Of a stretch of DNA of 45,344 bases, positions 1-6,679 are shown in pieces (position 1 is the first letter of the stretch; each line of letters starts with the position of its first letter). The stretch is taken from the NCBI GenBank assembly GCA_045539595.1, contig JAZQFQ010000039.1:1-45344 (forward strand). The letters run 5' to 3'. Below the pieces are notes generated by a model, which was not told where the DNA came from, did no database searches, and was given only the letters and a program-made list of their open reading frames with translations. The position numbers were made by a program, and so were the translations under genes. Origin of the DNA: SIG701 sp045539595. Its GTDB lineage: Bacteria; Bacillota; Clostridia; Oscillospirales; CAG-272.

Positions 1-4
1 GAAA

Positions 5-162
5 CGGGACTTGAAGGGTGCGTGTAAAAAAACAGTCCGGGGGACTGTTTTTCCGAGTTGCGAAACGCAACTCGCCGCCACTGCTCCGCCCGCAGGCGGG
101 CAAGTCCCGTCTTCCGCACCATAAACAAGAAACCATCCAAAGGGGTGCCTGCGATAAAGCAG
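5..162. repeat. Palindromic interspersed repeat, copy A
   Basis: The copy opens with CGGGACTTGAAGGG and its palindromic module closes with GGGCAAGTCCCG (98-109), so the ends are mutual inverted repeats. Inside are two hairpins: AACAGTCC/GGACTGTT near 31-50, followed by T's, and GAGTTGCG/CGCAACTC near 55-74. Bases 121-162 (ATAAACAAGAAACC... to ...GATAAAGCAG) match the reverse complement of 1713-1754, so this is an inverted partner of copy B on the far side of the XRE gene. It could be a non-autonomous mobile element or a REP-like sequence; no transposase is visible. Confidence 0.7.
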
Positions 163-182
163 GTTTTACCTACCGCAAACAC

Positions 183-219
183 AAAAGGAGTACGAGCAAT
201 TTTGTTCGTACTCCTTTTT
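183..219. terminator. Hairpin with A/T-rich flanks, terminator-like
   Basis: A 13-bp stem, AAAAGGAGTACGA paired with TCGTACTCCTTTT, has a ten-base loop and is followed by T's on the plus strand. It has the shape of a rho-independent terminator and may end a plus-strand gene lying left of the window, or belong to the repeat cluster. No gene in the window obviously needs it. Confidence 0.5.
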
Positions 220-240
220 GTTACTATCGGGCGGCAATGA

Positions 241-364
241 GCCTCCCTTGTGTAAAGGGAGGTGGCTCGCGTAAGCGAGACGGAGGGATTGTAAAAGGTT
301 AGATTATCAATCAAAACAATCCCTCAGCCGCCTTCGGCGTCAGCTCCCTTTACACAAGGGAGCC
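241..364. repeat. MITE-like inverted repeat
   Basis: The left arm (241-292) and right arm (316-364) are imperfect inverted copies sharing the core CTCCCTTGTGTAAAGGGAG and the inner end GAGGGATTGT. The spacer is about 23 AT-rich bases. Each arm also folds on itself (CCTCCCTT.../AAGGGAGG, and a CTCGCGTAAGCGAG hairpin on the left). This is a dispersed palindromic element of the sort I recall in gut Clostridia; that attribution is from memory. It contains no ORF of substance. Confidence 0.75.
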
Positions 365-435
365 TTTGGTTTGTGCTCCCCGAAAGTCCATCTACTTTTT
401 CCGACAAGCACTGCATTTGTGGACACAAAAGCGAA

Positions 436-454
436 GCCCCGCACGAAGCGGGGC
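436..454 (-). terminator. Putative terminator of the XRE gene
   Basis: The GCCCCGC/GCGGGGC stem with a five-base loop sits just past the stop codon of the minus-strand XRE gene. On that strand it is followed by TTCGCTTTTGTG, a weak T-tract. Confidence 0.5.
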
Positions 455-459
455 AAATT

Positions 460-1545
460 TTATTTGATAAGACTGTTTTTAAAATTCAAATATTCCTCAT
501 CGTTATCAAAAAAGCCATCGTATCTGGGTAACAGCTTCTCAAAATATATCGTTGTCATAAATTCTTCTTGTGTACTCAAATCATCTATCGTTGAAAAATA
601 CAGAGGATTTCTCAAACTGATTTGATAGTCTTCAGCTTTTGCATTTTGATTTAAATGTTTTGTCAACGATGCAAATGTTTTCAATTCCTGCAAACATTCA
701 TCTTTTTTACCAAGCTTCTTGTATGCCTGTGCTTTTGCCTCACAGTTCCAAAGTTTGTGACACACGAAGAAATCTTCGCAGCCCTCATCAAAAATCGAGA
801 GTAATTTCTCGTGAGCACAGCACCAAGACAGCACTTTTTCATATTCTTTTTGTTCAAGTAAGGCTATTCTTTTTAGTTCAAAAAGTTGATCCATGATTAA
901 ATAGCACTCAAACAAACCGTTTTCAGTAAATCTTGCGTGTTCTGAATAATCCTTACGGTATTCTAATATTTGTGCCTTTCCAACGATTTTTTGTCTATAT
1001 CCGTTTGCGCTGATTTTTTCCACCGCATCAACGGCTTTTTCAAATTCACCTATTTCACAATATATTCTTCTCAACATATTAAGAGCTTGGTCTACTTTTT
1101 TAATATCTCCGCAAGTATTTACGACTTCTGTGCAGACCTTAACAGCTTTTTCGATTGCGTCATGCTTTTCTTTTTTATCTTTTGAAATCCGATTAACCAT
1201 TGACAAAGAAAAGGCAAGGTAGATTTTCAAATCAGGACTGTTTGGGTACTTTTTCAAGCCCTCGCTGATAATTTCAATTTCCTTATATGTGTCCATGCTG
1301 TCGTCGGCAGCCTTCATAATTGCTTCCACATCATCATTATAGCTGCTTGTATGATACCCAAAAAGACGATCTATGGAGACACCAAAAAATTCCGCGATGA
1401 TTGGGAAGAGACTGACATCGGGAGCACATTGATCATTCTCCCATTTTGAAATAGCCTGTTCCGAAACACCAAGCTTTTCGGCAAGTTGCGCTTGCGTTAT
1501 TTTCTTTTCCTTTCGTAGCGTATATATATTCGTACCAATATTCAT
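460..1545 (-). CDS. XRE-family transcriptional regulator with TPR-like helical C-terminus
   Basis: The protein has 361 residues. Residues 1-64 form a typical HTH_3/Cro-CI domain (TQAQLAEKLGVSEQAISKWE) ending in the usual PDVSLFPIIAEFFGVSIDRLFGY. The remaining ~290 residues are helical and rich in Lys, Glu, Tyr and Leu with TPR-like spacing. This is the plan of cytoplasmic regulators whose TPR domain senses a peptide or partner protein; no ligand can be named here. The start is supported by AAGGAGG eight bases upstream. The gene is visibly more AT-rich than everything to its right and is bracketed by repeats (5-364 and 1713-1883), which suggests acquisition by transfer. No target gene is adjacent in an operon. 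Family assignment is firm; function is open. Confidence 0.9.
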   Translation of the reverse strand: MNIGTNIYTLRKEKKITQAQLAEKLGVSEQAISKWENDQCAPDVSLFPIIAEFFGVSIDRLFGYHTSSYNDDVEAIMKAADDSMDTYKEIEIISEGLKKYPNSPDLKIYLAFSLSMVNRISKDKKEKHDAIEKAVKVCTEVVNTCGDIKKVDQALNMLRRIYCEIGEFEKAVDAVEKISANGYRQKIVGKAQILEYRKDYSEHARFTENGLFECYLIMDQLFELKRIALLEQKEYEKVLSWCCAHEKLLSIFDEGCEDFFVCHKLWNCEAKAQAYKKLGKKDECLQELKTFASLTKHLNQNAKAEDYQISLRNPLYFSTIDDLSTQEEFMTTIYFEKLLPRYDGFFDNDEEYLNFKNSLIK

Positions 1546-1586
1546 AAGGTTACCTCCTTGAAAGTATTTTCGTGATCACTGTAATA

Positions 1587-1614
1587 ATTATATCACATTT
1601 TTTGTAGCCTCCAA
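1587..1614 (-). promoter_or_regulatory. Promoter of the XRE gene
   Basis: On the minus strand TTGGAG (1614-1609), a 16-bp spacer and TATAAT (1592-1587) precede the gene by about 40 bases. The 8-bp palindrome GTGATCAC (1572-1579) lies between the -10 box and the ribosome site and is a candidate self-operator. Confidence 0.6.
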
Positions 1615-1676
1615 CATATCAAAAAGATATTTTGTGTGAAGAAAAGTCAACTTGGGGTTGGATTTAAGAAAAATAA

Positions 1677-1708
1677 AACGGTATAACCATTTTTTAGGTT
1701 ATACCGTT
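1677..1708. repeat. Perfect 12-bp inverted repeat hairpin
   Basis: AACGGTATAACC (1677-1688) pairs perfectly with GGTTATACCGTT (1697-1708) over an eight-base loop. A T-rich run follows it on the minus strand. It sits between copy B of the repeat and the XRE promoter, so it may insulate the XRE gene from minus-strand readthrough or mark the edge of an inserted segment. Confidence 0.6.
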
Positions 1709-1712
1709 CTAT

Positions 1713-1883
1713 CTGCTTTATCACAGGTGTGCCAACGGATGGTTTTTTGTTTATCAAGTTACGGGACTTGAAGGGCCGGTAGTGAATGACTGCCGGTGGC
1801 AGTCAGAGCCTGACCACGCGAGTTGCCGCGTCGCATCATGCAACGCGTAGCAACTCGGCCGGCCGCAGACCGGGCAAGTCCCG
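1713..1883. repeat. Palindromic interspersed repeat, copy B (inverted relative to copy A)
   Basis: CTGCTTTATCACAGG...GGATGGTTTTTTGTTTAT (1713-1754) is the reverse complement of 121-162 with a few mismatches. It is followed by the palindromic module that opens ACGGGACTTGAAGGG (1760-1774) and closes GGGCAAGTCCCG (1872-1883). The interior hairpins differ from copy A, but the ends and GAGTTGC/GCAACTC cores are shared. Confidence 0.7.
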
Positions 1884-1902
1884 CACTTCACCCACAACAA
1901 AC

Positions 1903-1935
1903 AACGCCCGGAGAACCGCTGACTCTCCGGGCGTT
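1903..1935 (-). terminator. Terminator of the dockerin gene
   Basis: A perfect 12-bp stem, AACGCCCGGAGA with TCTCCGGGCGTT, is followed on the minus strand by GTTTGTTGTG. It lies just past the stop codon of the minus-strand gene ending at 1942. Confidence 0.8.
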
Positions 1936-1941
1936 ATTGTA

Positions 1942-3435
1942 TTATTCGCAGGCGGGAATCTTCTCGATTCCGCCAATAACGTATGCAAAAAGGACATTCG
2001 CATCGGACACGTTCACGGTGCCGTCACCGTTTACATCCATGACCTCCGCTTTGTCGGCGGGAACGGGATATCCGCCCTGTGCATACATCCGCAGTGCCAC
2101 CACATCGGCCAGGGTCAGTTTCCCATCGCCGTTGGCATCGCCGTACAAACTCCATGCGGGGGAGAACACGATCGTATCGCCCTCCACCGTTGTCAATCCC
2201 TGCACCTCCGCACCGGCCGGGAATTTATACAGCTCATATCCCTCGGCAGCCTTGCCCAGCCACTTCGTATCCGTGGGATCATTGACATTTACGTAGTAAT
2301 TCTTCCGGTCGGAAGTACGCCGTGCAGTCCATCCGTCAAAATGCTTGTCATCCGTGGTAAACGCATTTTCAGGAAGGACACCCACACCCTCACAGGGCAT
2401 GGTATGGCTGGGCATCAGCCCCTTTGCTCCGTTGGGGTTATACTTGGCGAGATACTTGGGCTGTCTTTGAGCAGAGGGAACGAAGGTATACTCATTCAGG
2501 CGAAACACGCCGTCGTGATCGGTATCGGTGGAAGAACGGCGTCCGTTGGTATTGAAATACAGTTTTCCGTCACCGGAGATGCCGCAATCCTCCGCCTCAA
2601 AAAGGCCGGGATACTCGTCGCTGTCCACGAAGAACACCAGATCGAAATCGGGCTGGATCTTTCCGCTGGCGTTCGTGAGATCGTAGCCGAGAATGATACT
2701 CTGGTTGATGGTCTCCACTTTCTCACAGCCGGCCATAACGATGAAGAGCGTATTGTCTTTATAGCCCATGCCCTGATTCAGAAAAGAAGAAAAATCCTGC
2801 ACCTTGCCGTCCAATTCAATTTTGCTGGTATCAATGGTACACAAGATGCTGACGCTGATTTTGCCCTCGGCGGCGCCGGTTTCAATACTGCCGCGGGAAA
2901 TGGTATCGCCGCTCTTGAACAGAAATGAAGTCCGTTTTTCATCGATGGAATATACCGCCATGGAACCGGGGATAAAATCGTTTCCGTTGTATTTGATCTG
3001 ATAGGAAGCAATTTTTGTCAGTGTATCATCCTGGATTTCATATGCCAAAAGATTGCTGGTGGAGAGAAGATACAGAATCTCCTTACCGCCCACGCTCACC
3101 ACATCCATATCATTGGCATGTGCCATGCCGGTAAAGACCGTGCGGTCGGTTGCACTGTTCTTCATCAGAGTGATTTTTCCGGTTTCTCTATGCACCCGCA
3201 TGATGGTACAAATGGTATTGTTACCGTCCACCTGAGCGGAATACAGATAGGTTTCTCCCACAGCCAATCCCTGCGTACTGCCGCAGCCGTTCATGGAAGG
3301 AGTTTTTGCCACAAGCGTCCAATCCTCATCCTGCAAGGTTGTGGCGGCATGTGAGGTGGAAAAGGCGCTCGCCCCTGCTGTCAAGGTTCCCGCGCAGAGG
3401 AGGAGAGCGGTTAATTTTTGATAGAATTTCTTCAT
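1942..3435 (-). CDS. Secreted dockerin-type-I protein with beta-propeller-like domain
   Basis: The protein has 497 residues. The N-terminus (KKFYQK, hydrophobic core, ASAFSTSHA) is a Sec signal peptide. Residues ~35-320 are beta-rich with repeated blade-like units; phrases such as STQGLAVGETYLYSAQV and HANDMDVV resemble helveticin J-type propellers. Around 325-425 is a segment like an InlB/Flg_new repeat (KYNPNGAKGLMPSH ... HFDGW). The last ~65 residues form a type I dockerin with two calcium F-hands (DANGDGKLTLAD and DVNGDGTVNVSD). Dockerins bind cohesins on scaffoldins or the cell wall, so the protein probably docks outside the cell; no cohesin or enzyme domain is seen here. The ATG at 3435 is preferred over 3444 because AGGAGT lies at proper distance only from it. 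The catalytic role, if any, is unknown. Confidence 0.88.
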   Translation of the reverse strand: MKKFYQKLTALLLCAGTLTAGASAFSTSHAATTLQDEDWTLVAKTPSMNGCGSTQGLAVGETYLYSAQVDGNNTICTIMRVHRETGKITLMKNSATDRTVFTGMAHANDMDVVSVGGKEILYLLSTSNLLAYEIQDDTLTKIASYQIKYNGNDFIPGSMAVYSIDEKRTSFLFKSGDTISRGSIETGAAEGKISVSILCTIDTSKIELDGKVQDFSSFLNQGMGYKDNTLFIVMAGCEKVETINQSIILGYDLTNASGKIQPDFDLVFFVDSDEYPGLFEAEDCGISGDGKLYFNTNGRRSSTDTDHDGVFRLNEYTFVPSAQRQPKYLAKYNPNGAKGLMPSHTMPCEGVGVLPENAFTTDDKHFDGWTARRTSDRKNYYVNVNDPTDTKWLGKAAEGYELYKFPAGAEVQGLTTVEGDTIVFSPAWSLYGDANGDGKLTLADVVALRMYAQGGYPVPADKAEVMDVNGDGTVNVSDANVLFAYVIGGIEKIPACE

Positions 3436-3481
3436 GGAATACATACTCCTGTTGGTGCGTCAATGACATTTATACTTATTG

Positions 3482-3510
3482 ATTTTACCATAATTCCCCG
3501 CATATTGCAA
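3482..3510 (-). promoter_or_regulatory. Promoter of the dockerin gene
   Basis: On the minus strand: TTGCAA (3510-3505), a 17-bp spacer and TAAAAT (3487-3482), about 47 bases upstream of the start codon. Confidence 0.6.
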
Positions 3511-3569
3511 GGCACGCAATAAAAATTCACCGAATGTTCAACTGTGAGCACAAATTCTTCGGCACACAC

Positions 3570-3599
3570 TTGCTATCCAAGGGATATATATGATATAAT
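3570..3599 (+). promoter_or_regulatory. Promoter of the flavodoxin-like gene
   Basis: TTGCTA (3570-3575), an 18-bp spacer and a perfect TATAAT (3594-3599), 36 bases ahead of the start codon. Confidence 0.6.
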
Positions 3600-3635
3600 T
3601 CTGGTATCATCACATGTACGGATAAGGAGTTCCCC

Positions 3636-4145
3636 ATGAAACCGTCCTGCATTGTTTACACCTCCAACACCGGCCACACCGCCCGCTATGCGAAATTGCT
3701 GAGCGAAAAAACCGCCCTCCCTGCCCTGTCTCTGGATGAAGCCGCAGAAAAGCTGACAAAGGGCACATCCGTTATCTATCTGGGATGGCTGTTTGTGGGC
3801 GGCATCCGCGGATACAAAAAGGCCGCCAAAACATACGACATCTGCGCTGTGTGCGGCGTTGGCCTATGCGACACCGGTGCTTTGCTGAGCGAGATCCGCC
3901 GATCCGAAAAAATCCCCGCAGCCACGCCCCTGTTCACCTTGCAGGGCGGCATGGATCACGGAGCCCTGACGGGCATCTACAAGCACATGATCGATGTGCT
4001 GATCAAGTTCATGCGGAAAAAGAAAAACAAAAGTGAGGGAGATCAGCGGATGCTGTATCTTCTGGAGACCGGCGGAGATTATGTATCCGAGGAAAATCTC
4101 GCCGATGTGCTGCGGTGGTACGACTCCGCCGACGATCTGGCATAA
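3636..4145 (+). CDS. Flavodoxin-like protein
   Basis: The protein has 169 residues. The first beta strand and P-loop (CIVYTSNTGHTARYAKLL) match the FMN phosphate-binding loop of flavodoxins (T/S-x-T-G-x-T), and the fold continues with VIYLGWLFVGGIRGYKKA and an FTLQGGMDHG segment typical of small cytoplasmic flavodoxin-family proteins. It would bind FMN and move electrons or act as a quinone or flavin reductase; the partner is unknown. The last ~40 residues are charged and resemble no extra domain. The start has AAGGAG nine bases upstream. The gene is monocistronic, with its own promoter and a strong terminator, and is convergent with the MerR gene. Confidence 0.8.
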   Translation: MKPSCIVYTSNTGHTARYAKLLSEKTALPALSLDEAAEKLTKGTSVIYLGWLFVGGIRGYKKAAKTYDICAVCGVGLCDTGALLSEIRRSEKIPAATPLFTLQGGMDHGALTGIYKHMIDVLIKFMRKKKNKSEGDQRMLYLLETGGDYVSEENLADVLRWYDSADDLA

Positions 4146-4153
4146 AACGAAGG

Positions 4154-4196
4154 CTCCCCTGCCCCGTTTGACACGGGACAGGGGAGTTTGTTTATC
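4154..4196. terminator. Bidirectional terminator between convergent genes
   Basis: A 14-bp stem, CTCCCCTGCCCCGT (4154-4167) with ACGGGACAGGGGAG (4173-4186) (one mismatch), is followed by TTTGTTT on the plus strand and preceded by a GAAGG/AAAACG stretch. It serves the flavodoxin-like gene and partly overlaps the end of the MerR gene. Confidence 0.85.
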
Positions 4197-5103
4197 GGGG
4201 TTCATCCTTATATAGACCTACGGCGGTCAGAACGGACGCTAAGGCCAAGGGAACGAACTTCAGACACTGTATGATGCGGTCAAACCACACTTCATTGGCA
4301 AAGAACACGCCATGCATGAGGGAGAACCGGTAATCCATAAACTCGTAAAAGAACATCCCTTCCTTCACGGCGGCGGGCAGAAGCAAAAGGATCAGTGCGG
4401 AGGCAACCGTGAGCACCAGTGTACTGATCTGCAGCGAGCGCTTTCCCCGTACGATATACGCAAGAGCACACACGGCGGCGGCCAGGATAAGCAGCACTGC
4501 GATAAATCCACCCATATACGTTACGAGCGATTCCCAATGAAACGTATAGTACAATTGGAGTCCCCCGTCCAAATACTTCTCCGCAAAAGCGGCACGGACA
4601 GTGACGGAAAGCAGTCCGGCAAATCCGATGAGCAGAAATACAAAGGTAAGCAATGAGGTGGTACGGCGGTGCAAAAGCGTTTTCAATTCACGGAATGACA
4701 TAGTGGAATCCTCCTTTGGAATGATTTGAGAGGAGGCACATGCGCGGATCCCGTCAGCGATCGTCCGACAATTCACGGGTGTATCGGGGGGAATGGCAGA
4801 CAGTTTTTGCAAAATCTGCCTCTTCTGTTCGATCTCCTCCGTCAGTGCGCGCCGGTGTCCGTCCAGCACCTCCCTCGCACACGAAGGATCTTCCTGCATC
4901 CGGCGAATATCGGAGAGAGAGAAGCCGGATTTGCGGAGGGTCGCGATCACCTCCAGCGTTTCCACATCCTCCTCACTGAACTCAATGGACTTTCGCCCGG
5001 CATAATTGCTCTCCTGCCTTGGCGATAAAAGTCCGTTTTCGATGTACAGGCGAACGGCCCGATCGGTCAGTCCCGTCCTTGCCAGAACATCTTTCATACG
5101 CAT
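4192..5103 (-). CDS. MerR-family regulator fused to a four-helix membrane domain
   Basis: The protein has 303 residues. Residues 1-70 are a MerR winged helix (MKDVLARTGLTDRAVRLYIENGLL, then FSEEDVETLEVIATLRKSGFSL). A coiled-coil dimerisation helix follows (~75-105). Instead of a small ligand domain, residues ~150-300 carry four hydrophobic segments (TTSLLTFVFLLIGFAGLLSV; YMGGFIAVLLILAAAVCALA; ISTLVLTVASALILLLLPAA; FVPLALASVLTAVGLY). It is therefore predicted to be a membrane-tethered DNA-binding protein that senses an envelope or membrane signal. The start is supported by AAAGGAG. It is divergent from the malate dehydrogenase operon, and its own promoter holds a MerR-type dyad. A second Met at codon 3 is an alternative start. 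Confidence 0.88.
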   Translation of the reverse strand: MRMKDVLARTGLTDRAVRLYIENGLLSPRQESNYAGRKSIEFSEEDVETLEVIATLRKSGFSLSDIRRMQEDPSCAREVLDGHRRALTEEIEQKRQILQKLSAIPPDTPVNCRTIADGIRACASSQIIPKEDSTMSFRELKTLLHRRTTSLLTFVFLLIGFAGLLSVTVRAAFAEKYLDGGLQLYYTFHWESLVTYMGGFIAVLLILAAAVCALAYIVRGKRSLQISTLVLTVASALILLLLPAAVKEGMFFYEFMDYRFSLMHGVFFANEVWFDRIIQCLKFVPLALASVLTAVGLYKDEPR

Positions 5104-5125
5104 AGTATCATCTCCTTTCGCAGAA

Positions 5126-5156
5126 ATTTTACCATTTCACCTGGGGTGAATGTCAA
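5126..5156 (-). promoter_or_regulatory. MerR-type promoter with 19-bp spacer and dyad operator
   Basis: On the minus strand TTGACA (5156-5151) and TAAAAT (5131-5126) are separated by 19 bp, too long for sigma-A alone and the hallmark of MerR-activated promoters. The spacer contains a perfect 6-3-6 inverted repeat, TTCACC-TGG-GGTGAA (5136-5150). This predicts autoregulation of the MerR gene at 4192-5103. Apart from this site and the three listed after it, 5157-5630 shows no gene. Confidence 0.85.
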
Positions 5157-5362
5157 CACACGACGCAAAATTTCTTGAATTTTTTTATTTTTACCCGGCG
5201 GCGATCCGGTGTAAACAGAATGGTCTGCCGGTTCCTGATGCGGCACCCCCTGTTTGTTCTCCCGTTTTTCCGGGGAAGGCACCGCTTTTCATTTTCATCA
5301 AAATAACGGCATTCTTCCCCATTTGCACCCCCTTTTTCGTCATATATCTCTATTCCTTTATA

Positions 5363-5391
5363 TTGACAAATACGACCTTTTGTATTATAAT
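5363..5391 (+). promoter_or_regulatory. Consensus promoter of the Mdh-Fum-Hdr-Flx-Frd operon
   Basis: A perfect TTGACA (5363-5368), 17-bp spacer and perfect TATAAT (5386-5391). Transcription should start near 5398 and leave an untranslated leader of about 230 bases before the first gene. Confidence 0.85.
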
Positions 5392-5516
5392 ATGATGTAG
5401 ATGTGGGATGTGTGGTTTGCCGCATTTTCCACCCGGAACGCCGCCGTGTGATTTGTTGTTTTTGCACATAAATCCATCAAACACCATCCTCACGGCTGTT
5501 TATTTTACACGAAGAT

Positions 5517-5542
5517 ATCGTTAAACGATTATCGATATCGTT
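5517..5542. promoter_or_regulatory. Candidate operator in the operon leader: three ATCGTT half-sites
   Basis: ATCGTT-A-AACGAT (5517-5529) is a perfect 6-1-6 palindrome, and a third ATCGTT follows at 5537-5542. It lies ~120 bases downstream of the predicted transcription start, so a bound repressor would act as a roadblock. The protein is unknown; it does not match the Rex consensus closely. Confidence 0.45.
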
Positions 5543-5566
5543 CCGGCACATTCTTTCATGCGCCGG
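5543..5566 (+). other. Leader RNA hairpin
   Basis: CCGGC and GCCGG close a short stem in the leader, between the candidate operator and the ribosome site of the first gene. No riboswitch class is recognised. Confidence 0.3.
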
Positions 5567-5630
5567 CAAGGGGCATCCCATTCCGTCATTGTCACCAATC
5601 ACAAAACATACATATAAGAAAGGCACATCC

Positions 5631-6578
5631 ATGAGCAAGATTACCATCATCGGAACCGGCAGTGTGGGCTCAACAATCGCTTATACACTGGCTGTGGCAG
5701 GCATCGCCAACGAAATCGTCATGATCGATTTGAACACGGAGAAGGCACTGGGCGAGGCACTGGATATCCGCCAGGGTATTCCCTTCTGCGCTCCCTGCTC
5801 CATCTATGCGGGCGATTACCGCGACGCGGTAAACTCCGACATTGTTGTTCTTACCTCCGGCGTAGCACGCAAGGCAGGTCAGTCCCGTCTGGATCTGGCG
5901 CAGATCAACGTAAACATCACCAAGAGCATTATCCCCGAGATCACCCGCTATGCCCCCGACGCCAAATATGTGATCGTAAGCAACCCGGTGGACATTCTTA
6001 CATATACTTTCTGCAAGTGCTCCGATCTGCCCGAAAAACAGATCATCGGCTCCGGTACCATTCTGGATACCGCCCGTCTGCGCGCCAGACTGTCTGAGTA
6101 CTATCGGATCAATCAGCAGAACGTACATGCCTATATCATGGGTGAGCACGGCGATTCCGCTTTTGTTCCGTGGTCCATTGCCAACATCTCCAATGTACCG
6201 GTGGATGAGTATTCCAAATATCTGTCCAACACCGACGGCATGATGATGCCGCCGCTGAACCACGCTGAAATCGAAAACTACGTCCGCAAGTCCGGCGCCC
6301 GTGTTATCGCACGAAAAGGTGCTACTTTCTATGCGGTATCCGTTTCCGTCTGCCATATCTGCAAGGCGCTTTTGAACTCTATCGACACCACCATGACCGT
6401 TTCCACCATGATGCACGGTGAGTACGGTATTGACGATGTATGCCTCAGCGTTCTGAACGTTGTGGGCCGCGACGGTGCGGAAGGAAAGGTAATCATGCCT
6501 TTGGCTGATGAGGAAGTGGCGCTGCTCCGCAAGAGCGCCGACAGCCTGAAGGAAGTTATCCGCAGCCTGAATATCTGA
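5631..6578 (+). CDS. mdh: LDH-type malate dehydrogenase
   Basis: The 315-residue cytoplasmic enzyme belongs to the LDH/MDH superfamily and probably interconverts oxaloacetate and malate with NADH. Seen: the NAD-binding GTGSVGSTIAYTL, an Asp (MIDLNTEKA) ending strand 2 that favours NAD over NADP, DTARLR with catalytic Asp and substrate-binding Arg, and catalytic His in GEHGDSAF. In the specificity loop, SGVARKAGQSR aligns with the lactate-enzyme GANQKPGETR, so Arg stands where lactate dehydrogenases have Gln102; Arg at that place is the malate determinant. The next gene being fumarase supports malate. The start at 5631 follows AAAGG; an upstream in-frame ATG at 5589 has no such site. An automatic pipeline may well call this L-lactate dehydrogenase. 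Confidence 0.88.
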   Translation: MSKITIIGTGSVGSTIAYTLAVAGIANEIVMIDLNTEKALGEALDIRQGIPFCAPCSIYAGDYRDAVNSDIVVLTSGVARKAGQSRLDLAQINVNITKSIIPEITRYAPDAKYVIVSNPVDILTYTFCKCSDLPEKQIIGSGTILDTARLRARLSEYYRINQQNVHAYIMGEHGDSAFVPWSIANISNVPVDEYSKYLSNTDGMMMPPLNHAEIENYVRKSGARVIARKGATFYAVSVSVCHICKALLNSIDTTMTVSTMMHGEYGIDDVCLSVLNVVGRDGAEGKVIMPLADEEVALLRKSADSLKEVIRSLNI

Positions 6579-6593
6579 TTATATACACAACCG

Positions 6594-6624
6594 ACAGCCT
6601 GCCCCAGCCGAAAGGCGGGGGCAG
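6594..6624 (+). other. Intercistronic hairpin between mdh and fumC
   Basis: GCCTGCCCC pairs with GGGGGCAGGC. There is no clean T-tract after it (ATGTGACGTTATTT follows), so it looks like an attenuator or RNA-processing/stability hairpin rather than a full terminator. Confidence 0.5.
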
Positions 6625-6679
6625 GCATGTGACGTTATTTACCTATTGTTTATACTATCCAATTTCAAGGAGATATAGA

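Noticed and set aside
5517..5542. Rex binding site, expected for an NADH-linked operon
   Set aside because: The sequence (ATCGTTAAACGAT plus ATCGTT) does not fit the TTGTTAA-N4-TTAACAA pattern closely enough; left as an unassigned operator.
5398..5630. Riboswitch in the leader of the fumarate operon
   Set aside because: No conserved riboswitch core that I can recognise; only a short hairpin and the palindromic operator are seen.
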